Below, one piece after another: positions 9,014 through 17,328 of a stretch of DNA of 36,658 bases (positions are counted from its first letter, which is position 1; every line of letters starts with the position of its first letter). The DNA is from Promethearchaeota archaeon. Its GTDB lineage: Archaea; Asgardarchaeota; Lokiarchaeia; Sigynarchaeales; SOKP01. The notes beneath the pieces are model-generated. The model searched no databases, was not told the origin of the DNA, and saw only the letters and a program-made list of their open reading frames with translations. Made by a program: the position numbers and the translations under genes. The stretch is taken from contig WJIN01000328.1 of the NCBI GenBank assembly GCA_014730295.1, positions 1-36,658 on the forward strand. The letters run 5' to 3'.

Positions 9014-9626
9014 AAGAAGGTTTATCCATCAATATAGCTTGGTCAAAATATTTCAGAAAGTGTTTAATTTTCAAATATTCTTTTAAACTAAACAATCTCG
9101 CAAAATTAGCTCTATTACTGATATTTTTACCATAATACGCATTTCCCAAAAATGTGTGTGATTTTTCAACAACTTTAATAATCTGATCTATATCTCCCAA
9201 ATGAAGATGAATAGAAAGATCATTTATAACAAGATAGGGAGTTGGAGCTTTTTCGAATGTATGCAATAGAGAGATGGTCTGATTATAATTATGGCAAGCA
9301 TTATCATACAATTGTTTTTTATTAGTTGCATTTAATCTTGGAGGAATGATTTCATTTTTAGGGTTTAAATAGTGGCAGAGAGTACTTGTACCATAATAAT
9401 CCTGAATTTTCCCACCAATCTTTAAATCATTAAAAGTTTGTAATTTAGGGGCAAAATCGATGATCGAGATGGCATTTGGATCAATAGTTTTTTCTTCAAG
9501 AAGATATTGAATAAACTTAGCAGAGCAAAATGTTTTATAGGTGTTTGTTTCACCGTAAAGAAGAACCTTCTTTTCTAGAAAAGAATTAAATTCTAACCTA
9601 GTTCTGCACTCCATTATTCTTATCAA
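8994..9626 (-). CDS. degenerate P-loop (RecA-like) protein
   Basis: A 210-residue protein with a Walker A-like GETNTYKT (25-32), where the glycine before the lysine is Tyr. A hydrophobic strand ending in Asp (YLVINDLS, 131-138) could be Walker B. A SIIDFAP strand sits near 54-60. This order resembles a small RecA-like ATPase core, but sensor and finger motifs are not clear, so it may bind nucleotide without efficient hydrolysis. The first codon is TTG; ATG at 9612-9614 (residue 5) is an equally likely start. It follows the ThiW-like gene by 19 bases on the same strand. Function unknown. Confidence 0.65.
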   Translation of the reverse strand: MIRIMECRTRLEFNSFLEKKVLLYGETNTYKTFCSAKFIQYLLEEKTIDPNAISIIDFAPKLQTFNDLKIGGKIQDYYGTSTLCHYLNPKNEIIPPRLNATNKKQLYDNACHNYNQTISLLHTFEKAPTPYLVINDLSIHLHLGDIDQIIKVVEKSHTFLGNAYYGKNISNRANFARLFSLKEYLKIKHFLKYFDQAILMDKPSSNSEVH

Positions 9627-9645
9627 TAAAAAGTGAAGAAAGAAT

Positions 9646-10206
9646 TTAAAAGAAATCCTTCCAAGTTATTCCTGCTCGTTCTAATATTTTGATGGTGAGA
9701 AAACCCATTATTGAACCAGGAATACAACTAGCGGCAAACAATCCCCACCATGTAAAGAGACCCGTAATAGCCGTTCCGAGAGGATTAATAAGAAAAGCGA
9801 TACTACCACCTATAAACACTGTTCCAAGTGGTTCCAGAAACGCCGCATACTCAGTATATTTCTCTGCTTTTTTTCGTAATAAACTCGCAATCAGTCCTAC
9901 AACAAGCGCTCCTGAGATACCCCCGTGAAACGCATGGATGGACCCAATGGTTAAAGAGAACCTCAAACTCGCTATAGCTAGTGCGGTTATAATTGAAAAG
10001 GAAAACCCAATCAATACGCCGGAGATAGAATTAACTACATGGGCAAATGGGTTAATTTTTGATCCAAATATCGGAATATATGTAAATGGATTAAGATAAC
10101 TCAGAATTAATCCTACCGGAATTAATACACCAGCGGTAGCTGTTCTTTTTGCAATATTCGCACGTTGTTTTGAACGCGTTTCATTTCTTTCTTTTTGTTT
10201 ACTCAA
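9646..10206 (-). CDS. thiW: ThiW-like ECF transporter substrate-binding subunit
   Basis: A 186-residue integral membrane protein with about five to six membrane segments after a basic 20-residue start. Its pattern matches ThiW, the S component of an energy-coupling factor transporter for a thiamine precursor (hydroxyethylthiazole in bacteria). Matching features are an early LIPVGLILSYL helix, a gene-family-typical INPFAHVVNSISGVLIG stretch near 51-67, and HAFHGGISGALVVGLI near 91-106. The start is TTG, with AAGGGGAA about 6 bases ahead. No EcfA ATPase or EcfT subunit is in the window, so it would have to share a module encoded elsewhere. The downstream P-loop gene is not an ECF ATPase. Confidence 0.78.
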   Translation of the reverse strand: MSKQKERNETRSKQRANIAKRTATAGVLIPVGLILSYLNPFTYIPIFGSKINPFAHVVNSISGVLIGFSFSIITALAIASLRFSLTIGSIHAFHGGISGALVVGLIASLLRKKAEKYTEYAAFLEPLGTVFIGGSIAFLINPLGTAITGLFTWWGLFAASCIPGSIMGFLTIKILERAGITWKDFF

Positions 10207-10383
10207 AATATATTCCCCTTAAACATTTTAAATAATATACCATAATAAAATGCGATATTTAAAATACTTTTTAGAATATAAAGGGAACTATACCTTAAAA
10301 AATTCCCTTGATTGGTCAAAGAGCAAAATAGCTAGTACAATTAGCAATCTTGATAAAGGGTTATAGATTTTTCTAATTCAAGT

Positions 10384-11049
10384 ATGATAAAAATTGGTAA
10401 AACTACACTAAATCCCACCAAAATCATTTGTTTGGGGTTGAATTATAAGGACCACATCGAAGAGACGAATAGAGAAGTCCCCGAGGAACCCTTGTTATTC
10501 AATAAAACATTAAATTGTTTGATAGGTCATAATGAACCAATTATCTATCCGAAAATATTGTATAACAATAGAAAATTCAACAGAGTTGATTATGAAGTAG
10601 AGCTTGCGGTTATTCTGGGGAGAGAAGGGAAACACATCTCCGAAGACAAAGCAAATGAATATATTAAAGGATATGCTGTTTTCAACGATATCACTGCGCG
10701 GAAAATGCAGATTAAGGACATTGCCTCAAAAAGACCCTGGTTTAAATCGAAATCTTTTGATACTTTTGGTGTAATCGGTCCAGAAATCGTAGAAATAGAC
10801 GATCCTCATAGTTTAGACTTACAATTAAAAGTAAACGGAGAGGTAAAGCAATCTTCAAACACTCAATATCTTCTATTTAAAATACCCTATTTAATCAAGT
10901 ACATTTCGCAATTTGTCACCTTAAACCCAGACGACATAATCGCTACTGGAACACCCAGCGGTATTGGTCCCATCTCTCCAGGAGATGTTGTTGAAGCCTC
11001 CATCGATAAAATAGGAACGCTCCGCAACGAAGTCATCTTAGAAAAGTAA
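10384..11049 (+). CDS. fumarylacetoacetate hydrolase family protein
   Basis: FAH-family enzymes are metal-dependent hydrolases, decarboxylases or isomerases of acylpyruvates and related ring-cleavage products. The 221-residue protein is a single catalytic domain. It has the metal ligands in DYEVELAV (Glu71, Glu73) and FNDIT (Asp102), the KSFDTFGVIGP strand, and the closing TGTPSGIGP near 197-205. Length and motifs fit the short FAHD1/HpcE-like group. The ATG has no ribosome-binding site; a GTTATAGATTT box about 20-30 bases ahead suggests a leaderless transcript. Substrate is not determined by the sequence or the context. Confidence 0.92.
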   Translation: MIKIGKTTLNPTKIICLGLNYKDHIEETNREVPEEPLLFNKTLNCLIGHNEPIIYPKILYNNRKFNRVDYEVELAVILGREGKHISEDKANEYIKGYAVFNDITARKMQIKDIASKRPWFKSKSFDTFGVIGPEIVEIDDPHSLDLQLKVNGEVKQSSNTQYLLFKIPYLIKYISQFVTLNPDDIIATGTPSGIGPISPGDVVEASIDKIGTLRNEVILEK

Positions 11050-11118
11050 TCAAATTATTATTTTAAAATATAAAAAATACATATTTAAAAATCAATTCCC
11101 TCTTTTTTATAGAAAAGA

Positions 11119-11307
11119 ATGAAAGAAATAGATGAAAAAGTTAGGAAACAAATTTTGGAATTAATTTCTATACCTGGGATGGATATAGAGGATATTGCGG
11201 TTAAAGTAAATTTAGATTATGAAACGGTCCATGAAGTTCTTTCGGAAGAATATTTGAAAAATAATTTGGATTTTGGCAGGCGCCTCTGCTGTCGCTGGAC
11301 ACTGTAA
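11119..11307 (+). CDS. small helix-turn-helix-like protein
   Basis: A 62-residue protein. Residues 5-50 are helical and look like a helix-turn-helix (KQILELIS, then DIEDIAVKVNLDYETVHEVL), as in small DNA-binding regulators. The last dozen residues (FGRRLCCRWTL) are unlike the rest: the DNA turns sharply GC-rich there (11275-11301) in an AT-rich stretch. The paired cysteines might bind metal. The protein could be a complete small regulator, or the N-terminal stub of a longer protein cut by a frameshift. No partner gene is evident. Confidence 0.6.
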   Translation: MKEIDEKVRKQILELISIPGMDIEDIAVKVNLDYETVHEVLSEEYLKNNLDFGRRLCCRWTL

Positions 11308-11428
11308 AACTAATTATTTTCATAGGTTTTTAGTTAAAGTTTCCTCTTTATTCTAAGAATTCATTCCCTTCCTTCAATGTGAACATTACTTAGATTTAAA
11401 AACTTTTACGGAAATATTTTTATTAACT

Positions 11429-12151
11429 ATGACAGATCAATTACAATTTCTTGTTCGGGGAAGTTTTAGTTTAATCTTCGTAATTATTTCTATATTGATA
11501 GGGCTCCGATTAATATCCAAATATTTCCAATTTGAACAAAAAAATTTTATCAGTATAGGATTAACATGGATTTTTTTAAGTAGTTCATGGTGGTGGTCGG
11601 GTTTTAATTTCATCGCAAATTTATTTAATCATTCCTTAAGTGATACATCTTATTTGATTTTAGCAAATGGTTTTATCGCTCCTGCCCTTGTGACCTGGCT
11701 ATATTCATTTACCAGCTTAGCATATGATCAAAGGAAACAAAAGATACTTGTTCTGAGTTTAGTAATTGCTATACCCTATGAACTTATTCTGTTGATATTG
11801 GTTTTTGTCCAACCATCCTTAATTGGGCGGGAGGTCAGTGAAAATGTAATAGCGAGAACACCACTCACATTATCTATCGCAATTATTGCAATCATTATTG
11901 CTTTGATTACGGGGCTAATTTTCAGCAAAAACGCTATGAAAAGTCAAGACAAGGAGATTAAGTGGAAAGGGCGGTTTTTATTACTCGCATTTGTCCTATT
12001 TACGATAGGCGCGGGATTAGATTCAGTCAGTTGGACGAGTCTCTTTATGATTATTTTTATCAGGTTGATTCTAATAATGAGTTCGATTACCTATTATATC
12101 GCATTTTTTCTCCCCGATAGGATAAAAAAAGTTCTAATTAAGGGAGAATGA
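11429..12151 (+). CDS. seven-span membrane protein, unknown
   Basis: A 240-residue protein with about seven hydrophobic segments (first near 12-32, last near 208-230). A tryptophan-rich SSSWWWSGF turn occurs at the end of the second segment, and the cytoplasmic tail is basic (DRIKKVLIKGE). No motif identifies it. Size and span number are like the two membrane proteins at 659-2110, which may be the same broad family. It has no ribosome-binding site. It lies ahead of the ribosomal stalk operon but is separated from it by 220 bases, so it is probably transcribed separately. Confidence 0.75.
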   Translation: MTDQLQFLVRGSFSLIFVIISILIGLRLISKYFQFEQKNFISIGLTWIFLSSSWWWSGFNFIANLFNHSLSDTSYLILANGFIAPALVTWLYSFTSLAYDQRKQKILVLSLVIAIPYELILLILVFVQPSLIGREVSENVIARTPLTLSIAIIAIIIALITGLIFSKNAMKSQDKEIKWKGRFLLLAFVLFTIGAGLDSVSWTSLFMIIFIRLILIMSSITYYIAFFLPDRIKKVLIKGE

Positions 12152-12247
12152 TAATCCTCAAATAAAAATCTATTTATTCCCATCCTTTTTTTAATAAAAC
12201 TTTTTAATTTTACAGCACTACTACAATCACTAAGTCAAAACAATTCT

Positions 12248-12327
12248 AAAAGGCTTAGTACGTCTATACGGTTTCAATATAGTTCGATATAATATATTGA
12301 AATGATAGGAACTGAAAGTAGCCTTTT
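12248..12327. promoter_or_regulatory. nested inverted repeat ahead of rpl11
   Basis: In the 220-base gap before rpl11 there are two nested perfect inverted repeats. The outer one is AAAAGGCT (12248-12255) with AGCCTTTT (12320-12327); the inner is TTTCAATATA (12272-12281) with TATATTGAAA (12293-12302) around 11 bases. CTAT and ATAG inside the two intervening segments can also pair. A TATA-like TTTTTATAAT (12324-12333) overlaps the right outer arm. The element could be an operator or, if transcription starts upstream, a structured mRNA leader of the stalk operon. Confidence 0.5.
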
Positions 12328-12372
12328 TATAATTTGTTTTGGACAATTAGTTATTCATAAAGAGGATTGCAA

Positions 12373-12873
12373 ATGAGTGAACAATCGGAAAAGGTAGTTG
12401 TCAAAGCACTTGTTACAGGAGGAAGTGCATCCGGTGGCCCACCAATCGGCCCGGCTGTCGGTCCGACAGGAATTAATATTAAGGATGTCATCGATAAGAT
12501 AAATGAGGAGACGCAGATGTTCAAAGGTCTTAGTGTCCCCGTACGGATTATATGTGATCCTGAAACCAAGCAATTCGAGATATTCATTGAGACGCCCTCT
12601 ACAGCATCGTTACTAATGAAAGAATTGGGGGCTTCTCAAGGAAGTTCAAACTGTATTGAAGAGAAAATAGGAGATTTAACATTGGAACAGATAAAATCAG
12701 TTGTAGAGGCCAAAAAAGACACATTTTTAGAAAAGACATATAAGGCAGCAGTAAAATCTGTTCTCGGTACCGCACTATCCGTAGGAGCTACTATAGAAGG
12801 AGAGGATCCTCGAACAATTCAGCAACGTATTGATAATGGAGAATACGACGAACAACTTGCGGAGGACTTATAA
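12373..12873 (+). CDS. rpl11: ribosomal protein L11
   Basis: Large-subunit protein L11 binds the GTPase-associated region of 23S rRNA at the base of the stalk. The protein (166 residues from the chosen ATG) carries the family GGxASGGPPIGPAVGPTGINI start at about residues 14-34, and the C-terminal rRNA-binding domain with KSVLGTALSVG. AGAGGA (12360-12365) lies 7 bases before ATG 12373; the upstream TTG at 12367 is too close to that site, so the ATG is preferred. It is first in a stalk operon with rpl1, rpl10 and rpl12, the standard archaeal order. Its stop overlaps the rpl1 start by one base. Confidence 0.97.
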   Translation: MSEQSEKVVVKALVTGGSASGGPPIGPAVGPTGINIKDVIDKINEETQMFKGLSVPVRIICDPETKQFEIFIETPSTASLLMKELGASQGSSNCIEEKIGDLTLEQIKSVVEAKKDTFLEKTYKAAVKSVLGTALSVGATIEGEDPRTIQQRIDNGEYDEQLAEDL

Positions 12874-13601
12874 TGAAGGTGGATGATAAATTATTAAAAC
12901 AATCGCTTGATCTGGCAATTGATTTTTCAGTTCGAGAAAAAGAAGGTTATAAGCCAAAGAAAAGAAATTTTGATGAATCAGTAGATTTAATCATCAATCT
13001 TAAGGATATAGACTTAAATGATCCAAAGCAGAGAATTGATAAAGAACTTATCTTGCCCAATCCCGTCGCAAAAGAGAGGAAGTCAGAGTTGCTTGTAATC
13101 GCAACAGGCGAATTACTCTTACAAGCAAAGAACATGAATGTGGATACGATGGATGATGAAGAATTAGATAGGTTAAACGCACAAGAAAAAAAGGACAAGA
13201 AGAAACTTGTTAAAAAATATAAATTCTTTATTGTTCAAGACAGACTGATGCCCACTGTCGCGCGATACTTAGCACGATTTCTCGGTCCTAGAGGAAAAAT
13301 GCCAAAACCTTTTCCCGATGGATACGGAATCGTCTCATCAGTGGAAGAGCTTGAAAACGCCATCAACAGATATAAACGAATTATCAGAATTCAAGTGAAG
13401 AAGACACCAATGGTCCAGGTGAAGGTTGGGAAAAAATCAATGGAGATGAAAGAGATTTTTGAAAACATTGAAACTGTGGTGGATTATATTGTTGACCAGA
13501 TGCCTCATAAGTATAACAACATCCGAAATATGTATATTAAAACAACAATGGGAAAGCCTGTGAAAGTTGACGAGGAATTCCTTGAGGAGAAAGGTGAATA
13601 A
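12873..13601 (+). CDS. rpl1: ribosomal protein L1
   Basis: L1 forms the mobile stalk at the E site and in archaea also represses its own operon by binding mRNA. The 242-residue protein shows the L1 fold: an N-terminal part starting DFSVREKEGYKPKKRNFDE, then LARFLGPRGKMPKPFP (about 129-144), the signature loop of the family. TAATG couples it to rpl11. An insertion rich in Lys/Glu (about 95-110) lies before the central domain. The rpl10 start is 5 bases downstream, with GGTGA at the end of rpl1 serving as its ribosome-binding site. Confidence 0.97.
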   Translation: MKVDDKLLKQSLDLAIDFSVREKEGYKPKKRNFDESVDLIINLKDIDLNDPKQRIDKELILPNPVAKERKSELLVIATGELLLQAKNMNVDTMDDEELDRLNAQEKKDKKKLVKKYKFFIVQDRLMPTVARYLARFLGPRGKMPKPFPDGYGIVSSVEELENAINRYKRIIRIQVKKTPMVQVKVGKKSMEMKEIFENIETVVDYIVDQMPHKYNNIRNMYIKTTMGKPVKVDEEFLEEKGE

Positions 13602-13606
13602 AAAAT

Positions 13607-14581
13607 ATGATGTCAGAAAAAACGGTTCCTCAATGGAAAAAAGATGAGGTAAAGTATCTCGTTGATTTAATGAAGAAATATAGCAACATTATCGTAATCG
13701 ATGTTTCACGTATTAACGACAGGCAAGTCCAAGAAATGCGCAAGATCTTACGAGGGGATGCGGTCATTCGGATGTCAAAAAAATCACTCCAACAAAGAGC
13801 TCTGGAAAAATATGCAGAGGAAAGTGGAAAGGAAAATCTAGATGAATTGCAAGAAAACATTCCCGGGCAATCTGCGCTAGTTTTTACGGATATCGATCCT
13901 TTTGAATTACGACGAATATTTTTGGATAATAAATGGATGGTCGCCGCAAAACCGGGACAAGTAACACCCGTCGATATCACTGTACCCGCCGGAGATACTG
14001 GATTACCCACGGGACAAGTAATCAGTGAGCTTAATATGACGCTGAAACTTCCTACGATGATTAAGAATGACACAATTCACATCCGAGAAGATACCGTTAC
14101 CCATAAAGTAGGAGAGACCGTCTCGACCAAGGAAGCATCGGTGCTTAAAAAGTTAGGTATTAAACCTATCGAGTCCATCTTGGATATTCATTTCGCCTGG
14201 GCAGATGGAGATATTATTCCCGCGGATGTTATATACATGGACATGGTTGAGTTCAGAGAGGAGATTGCATCATGCTACATTACGGCGCAAACACTTGCTA
14301 TTGAATTGGGGATCATGGATAAAGAAACGATCAAACCATTGACTCAAAAAGCCTATAGGGAAGCATTGGCATTATTATTTGAGATGCCCATCATAGATGA
14401 GACCTTTCTCGAAGAGTATTGTAAAAAGGCTCAGATAAATGCCAGTGTGGTGAACGCTATGGTTTTTGGAGAAGGCATCGCAACGCCACCGAGTGGAAAA
14501 GCAGAAAAAGTAGAAAAGGAAGAGGACAAAAAGGAAGAAGAGGAAGAAGAAGAAGTTTCTGGAATTGGGAGTCTATTCTAA
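13607..14581 (+). CDS. rpl10: ribosomal protein L10 (P0)
   Basis: P0 anchors the L12/P1 dimers of the stalk on 23S rRNA. The 324-residue protein has the N-terminal rRNA-binding domain (WKKDEVKYLVDLMKKYSNIIVID), the archaeal/eukaryotic insertion domain (about 110-180), helices for L12 dimers (about 225-290), and a charged hinge rich in Lys/Glu. It ends in GIGSLF, the same hexapeptide that ends L12. Those ends recruit translation factors. The second ATG (13610) is an alternative start; the spacing from GGTGA supports either. It is third in the stalk operon. Confidence 0.96.
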   Translation: MMSEKTVPQWKKDEVKYLVDLMKKYSNIIVIDVSRINDRQVQEMRKILRGDAVIRMSKKSLQQRALEKYAEESGKENLDELQENIPGQSALVFTDIDPFELRRIFLDNKWMVAAKPGQVTPVDITVPAGDTGLPTGQVISELNMTLKLPTMIKNDTIHIREDTVTHKVGETVSTKEASVLKKLGIKPIESILDIHFAWADGDIIPADVIYMDMVEFREEIASCYITAQTLAIELGIMDKETIKPLTQKAYREALALLFEMPIIDETFLEEYCKKAQINASVVNAMVFGEGIATPPSGKAEKVEKEEDKKEEEEEEEVSGIGSLF

Positions 14582-14637
14582 TTTGACTCAAACATAATAT
14601 ATTAAAAATTAAAAAATAAAAATTAGAGGAATAGAAA

Positions 14638-14943
14638 ATGGAAAGTATTTACGCTGCGCTTTTGCTTCATAAAGCATCAAAAGATATTACAGAATCGGGT
14701 ATTGAAAAGATTCTCAAAGCTGCTGGTGTAGACCCTGATAAAACTCAGATCACTAAACTTGTAGCTGGCCTTAACGAAACGGATATTGAAACTATTTTAA
14801 AATCCGCATCAGCTGCTCCAGTAGCATCAATGCCAGCTGCTGGTGGTGGAGGCGCTCCTGAAGCAAAAGAGGAAGAAGAAGCAAAGAAAGAAGAAGAGGA
14901 AGAAGAAGACGAAGAGCCAGCAGGTATTGGTTCTTTATTCTAA
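14638..14943 (+). CDS. rpl12: ribosomal protein L12 (P1)
   Basis: The stalk protein that dimerises on P0 and attracts elongation factors. The 101-residue protein has the helical dimerisation domain (about 1-60), an Ala/Gly-rich hinge (AAPVASMPAAGGGG) and an acidic tail of Glu runs ending GIGSLF. AGAGGA lies 8 bases before the ATG. It closes the L11-L1-L10-L12 operon; T-rich DNA follows. As in other archaea and eukaryotes the tail replaces the globular C-domain of bacterial L7/L12. Confidence 0.96.
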   Translation: MESIYAALLLHKASKDITESGIEKILKAAGVDPDKTQITKLVAGLNETDIETILKSASAAPVASMPAAGGGGAPEAKEEEEAKKEEEEEEDEEPAGIGSLF

Positions 14944-15040
14944 GATACCGAGATTTGCTCCACATATCTTGTTCGGATAGGCAATTACTGCCTTCTTATT
15001 TCCTTTATTCTTTCTTAAGGCATAAAAAAATTAATGATTA

Positions 15041-15065
15041 TATTTTTTACTCTTTTTATCTTTTA
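15041..15065 (+). terminator. T-run terminator after the stalk operon
   Basis: Three oligo-T tracts (TTTTTT, TTTTT, TTTT) occur within 25 bases about 100 bases after rpl12. Archaeal RNA polymerase stops at such runs without a hairpin. No better signal lies between rpl12 and secY. Confidence 0.35.
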
Positions 15066-15216
15066 GATAATTTCTATTAAAATCTGTAGGTTCTTTTTGC
15101 GAATGCGTTTTGGATAGCTAACATCAAAAGGTTTTTTTTTAATTCCATTTTATTAATATCAATATTATTTGTTGTTTGTAAAAAAAAATCAAAAAAAAAT
15201 ATTAATTGTTAACGCT

Positions 15217-16671
15217 ATGACCTCTAAGTTTCTCCGTTTTTTCGCGCCGTTTGTAAAGGTGACTCCAGAGATAAAGGCGCCACAACGTGAAGTATCATTC
15301 AAAGAAAAGTTTATATGGACTGCAGTCGTGCTCATTATTTACCTTGTCATGAGTAATATCCCATTGTATGGCGTTCAGCTCGAGGAATCAGCAGATTATT
15401 TCTATTGGCTCCGTGTTATTTTGGCGAGTAATAGAGGAACCCTCACAGAATTAGGAATCGGCCCAATAGTGACTGCTGGATTGATTATGCAACTTCTCCA
15501 AGGTTCGAAGCTAATCAACGTCAATATGGCAGATCCTTATGATAGATCGATGTTTAGCGGGTCACAAAAGGTATTAGCAATGTTTCTCACGGTATTCAAT
15601 ATCATCGCATATCTTATGGGAGGTGCGTTTGGACCCGTGAACCAATTAGGAATTATGAATATTGTATTCATCTTCTTACAATTATTCTTTGCGGGCATTC
15701 TCATTATATTGATGGACGAATTGCTCCAAAAAGGTTGGGGCTTAGGAAGTGGTGTATCATTATTTATTGCCGCGGGTGTTGCGGGTCAGATATTTTGGAA
15801 CGCATTCAGTTTTATTCAAGGTCCTGATGGTTTACCCCGGGGGATAGTAATCGCATTTTTTACCGCATTATTCGATGGCAATCCCGATACGGAGGTTGGA
15901 ACTATTTTCTTGCGAGGAGAAACACAGTTACCGTCAATTCTGGGCGGAATAACGACGGTCATTATCTTTTTGGTGGTTATTTGGTTTGAGTCGACAAGAG
16001 TGGAAATCCCGTTGCAGTATAGGGGTTATCGCGGTTTTAAAGGTAAGTATCCTATGAAACTGTTGTATGTGTCTAATATCCCAGTTATTTTGGTAAACGC
16101 TTTATATGCGAATTTCTTATTCTTCGGACAAATCATTTGGAATTTTCATCAAGGATCCAACTTCTTTCTAAGTTTAATAGGGACTTTTGAAACTTCAGAA
16201 GCTGCGGGTACGCCAGGAGGGTATTTAACTCCTACGGGAGGTTTAATGTATTATCTCTCGCCTCCGCAAGGAATCGCCGCGTTACTCGCAGATCCATTGA
16301 GAGGCGTTATTTATCTGGGAATATTTATTGTTTTATGTATTTATTTAGGACGGGTGTGGGTGGAAGTAAGCGGTCTTGCACCCCGAGATGTCGCAGGTCA
16401 GATCCTTGATTCCGGAATGCAGATTCCAGGATTTAGAAGCTCTGAAAAGATTATAGAACGGATTTTAAAACGTTATATTCCTACTTTAGTTATACTGAAC
16501 GGAATGATCATTGCCGTGTTGAGTTTCTTTGCAGATAGCCTTGGAGCCCTCACGTCCGGCACGGGACTATTAATTGCAATAGGTATCACGCACCAATATG
16601 CAGAAACCATAAGCAAAGAATTAGCTGCCGCGCAATATCCAGGCATGAGAGGGATGCTCGGTCTAGATTAA
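15217..16671 (+). CDS. secY: protein translocase subunit SecY
   Basis: SecY (Sec61 alpha) is the pore of the membrane translocon. The protein of 484 residues has ten membrane spans. It opens with the archaeal-type start MTSKFLRFFAPFVKVTPEIK, followed by KEKFIWTAVVLIIYLVMSNIPLYG and a TELGIGPIVTAGLIMQLLQG second span. Later come the RVEIPLQYRGYRG loop and the C-terminal cytosolic arm. An in-frame TTG at 15169 would add 16 residues, but the family alignment and the poly-A tract between favour ATG 15217. No ribosome-binding site is seen, so the mRNA may be leaderless. SecE and SecG (Sec61 gamma/beta) are not nearby. Confidence 0.96.
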   Translation: MTSKFLRFFAPFVKVTPEIKAPQREVSFKEKFIWTAVVLIIYLVMSNIPLYGVQLEESADYFYWLRVILASNRGTLTELGIGPIVTAGLIMQLLQGSKLINVNMADPYDRSMFSGSQKVLAMFLTVFNIIAYLMGGAFGPVNQLGIMNIVFIFLQLFFAGILIILMDELLQKGWGLGSGVSLFIAAGVAGQIFWNAFSFIQGPDGLPRGIVIAFFTALFDGNPDTEVGTIFLRGETQLPSILGGITTVIIFLVVIWFESTRVEIPLQYRGYRGFKGKYPMKLLYVSNIPVILVNALYANFLFFGQIIWNFHQGSNFFLSLIGTFETSEAAGTPGGYLTPTGGLMYYLSPPQGIAALLADPLRGVIYLGIFIVLCIYLGRVWVEVSGLAPRDVAGQILDSGMQIPGFRSSEKIIERILKRYIPTLVILNGMIIAVLSFFADSLGALTSGTGLLIAIGITHQYAETISKELAAAQYPGMRGMLGLD

Positions 16672-16788
16672 GAGAATTTTATCAATATATTTACTAATTT
16701 TCTATTTCCTAAGGTTTCTAGTATCTAAACCAAATTATTTCATATGGTTTTATTAGATCTTTAACAGAGGGCATAAATAAAATAGAAT

Positions 16789-17220
16789 TTAGGTTTTATT
16801 GATATCTTTTAACCTATCACTCAAGCTACTTTTATTTATTTTATTTTTTAATTCGTTCATCACGGGAACACGCTTGAGATCTCTTTCGTCATATCCGGAT
16901 TTTTCCAATTTTTTGGTTAACTTAGAATTTGTCTGTAATGAGTTCACAAATGTATTAGCTTTTGCAGATTGCGGCGGTATAGAAGTAGAGGTTTTTTGCT
17001 GAAATTCAGACAAAATGCGTTCTTTCGCCTTTTGTCGATTTGGTGTTTTCTTTGAAAAGTTTACATCCTCATACGAACAGAAGATAAATCTCTCATTCTC
17101 CTTAGAAAATTGCGCACATCTCCGACAATAAAGACTTTGATGATAAAGATTCGTCTTAGGACACAATACCAAATCAATAATAACTTTTTTCGGTTTTACA
17201 TTAATTTTTTTAATTTGCAT
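16789..17220 (-). CDS. hypothetical four-cysteine protein
   Basis: A 143-residue protein I do not recognise. The first third has four cysteines (Cys20, Cys32, Cys35, Cys48) placed like a small zinc-binding domain (C-x11-C-x2-C-x12-C); the rest is charged and probably helical or disordered with many Lys and Ser. AAGGGAT lies about 8 bases before the ATG. It sits on the opposite strand between secY and the EMC3-like gene, so it is not part of that group's transcript. It could bind nucleic acid or act as a regulator, without direct support. Confidence 0.6.
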   Translation of the reverse strand: MQIKKINVKPKKVIIDLVLCPKTNLYHQSLYCRRCAQFSKENERFIFCSYEDVNFSKKTPNRQKAKERILSEFQQKTSTSIPPQSAKANTFVNSLQTNSKLTKKLEKSGYDERDLKRVPVMNELKNKINKSSLSDRLKDINKT

Positions 17221-17328
17221 GTATATCCCTTAAAATCCTATAAAATTAGATACGTCTATCAATTACATCAAACGAGAGGAGACATATAAAGTTCGGTTTT
17301 TCCTATATCTCACGCGAAAAGAATAAAT

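Noticed and set aside
12351..12587. Minus-strand reading frames over rpl11
   Set aside because: Shadows of the strongly conserved L11 coding sequence.
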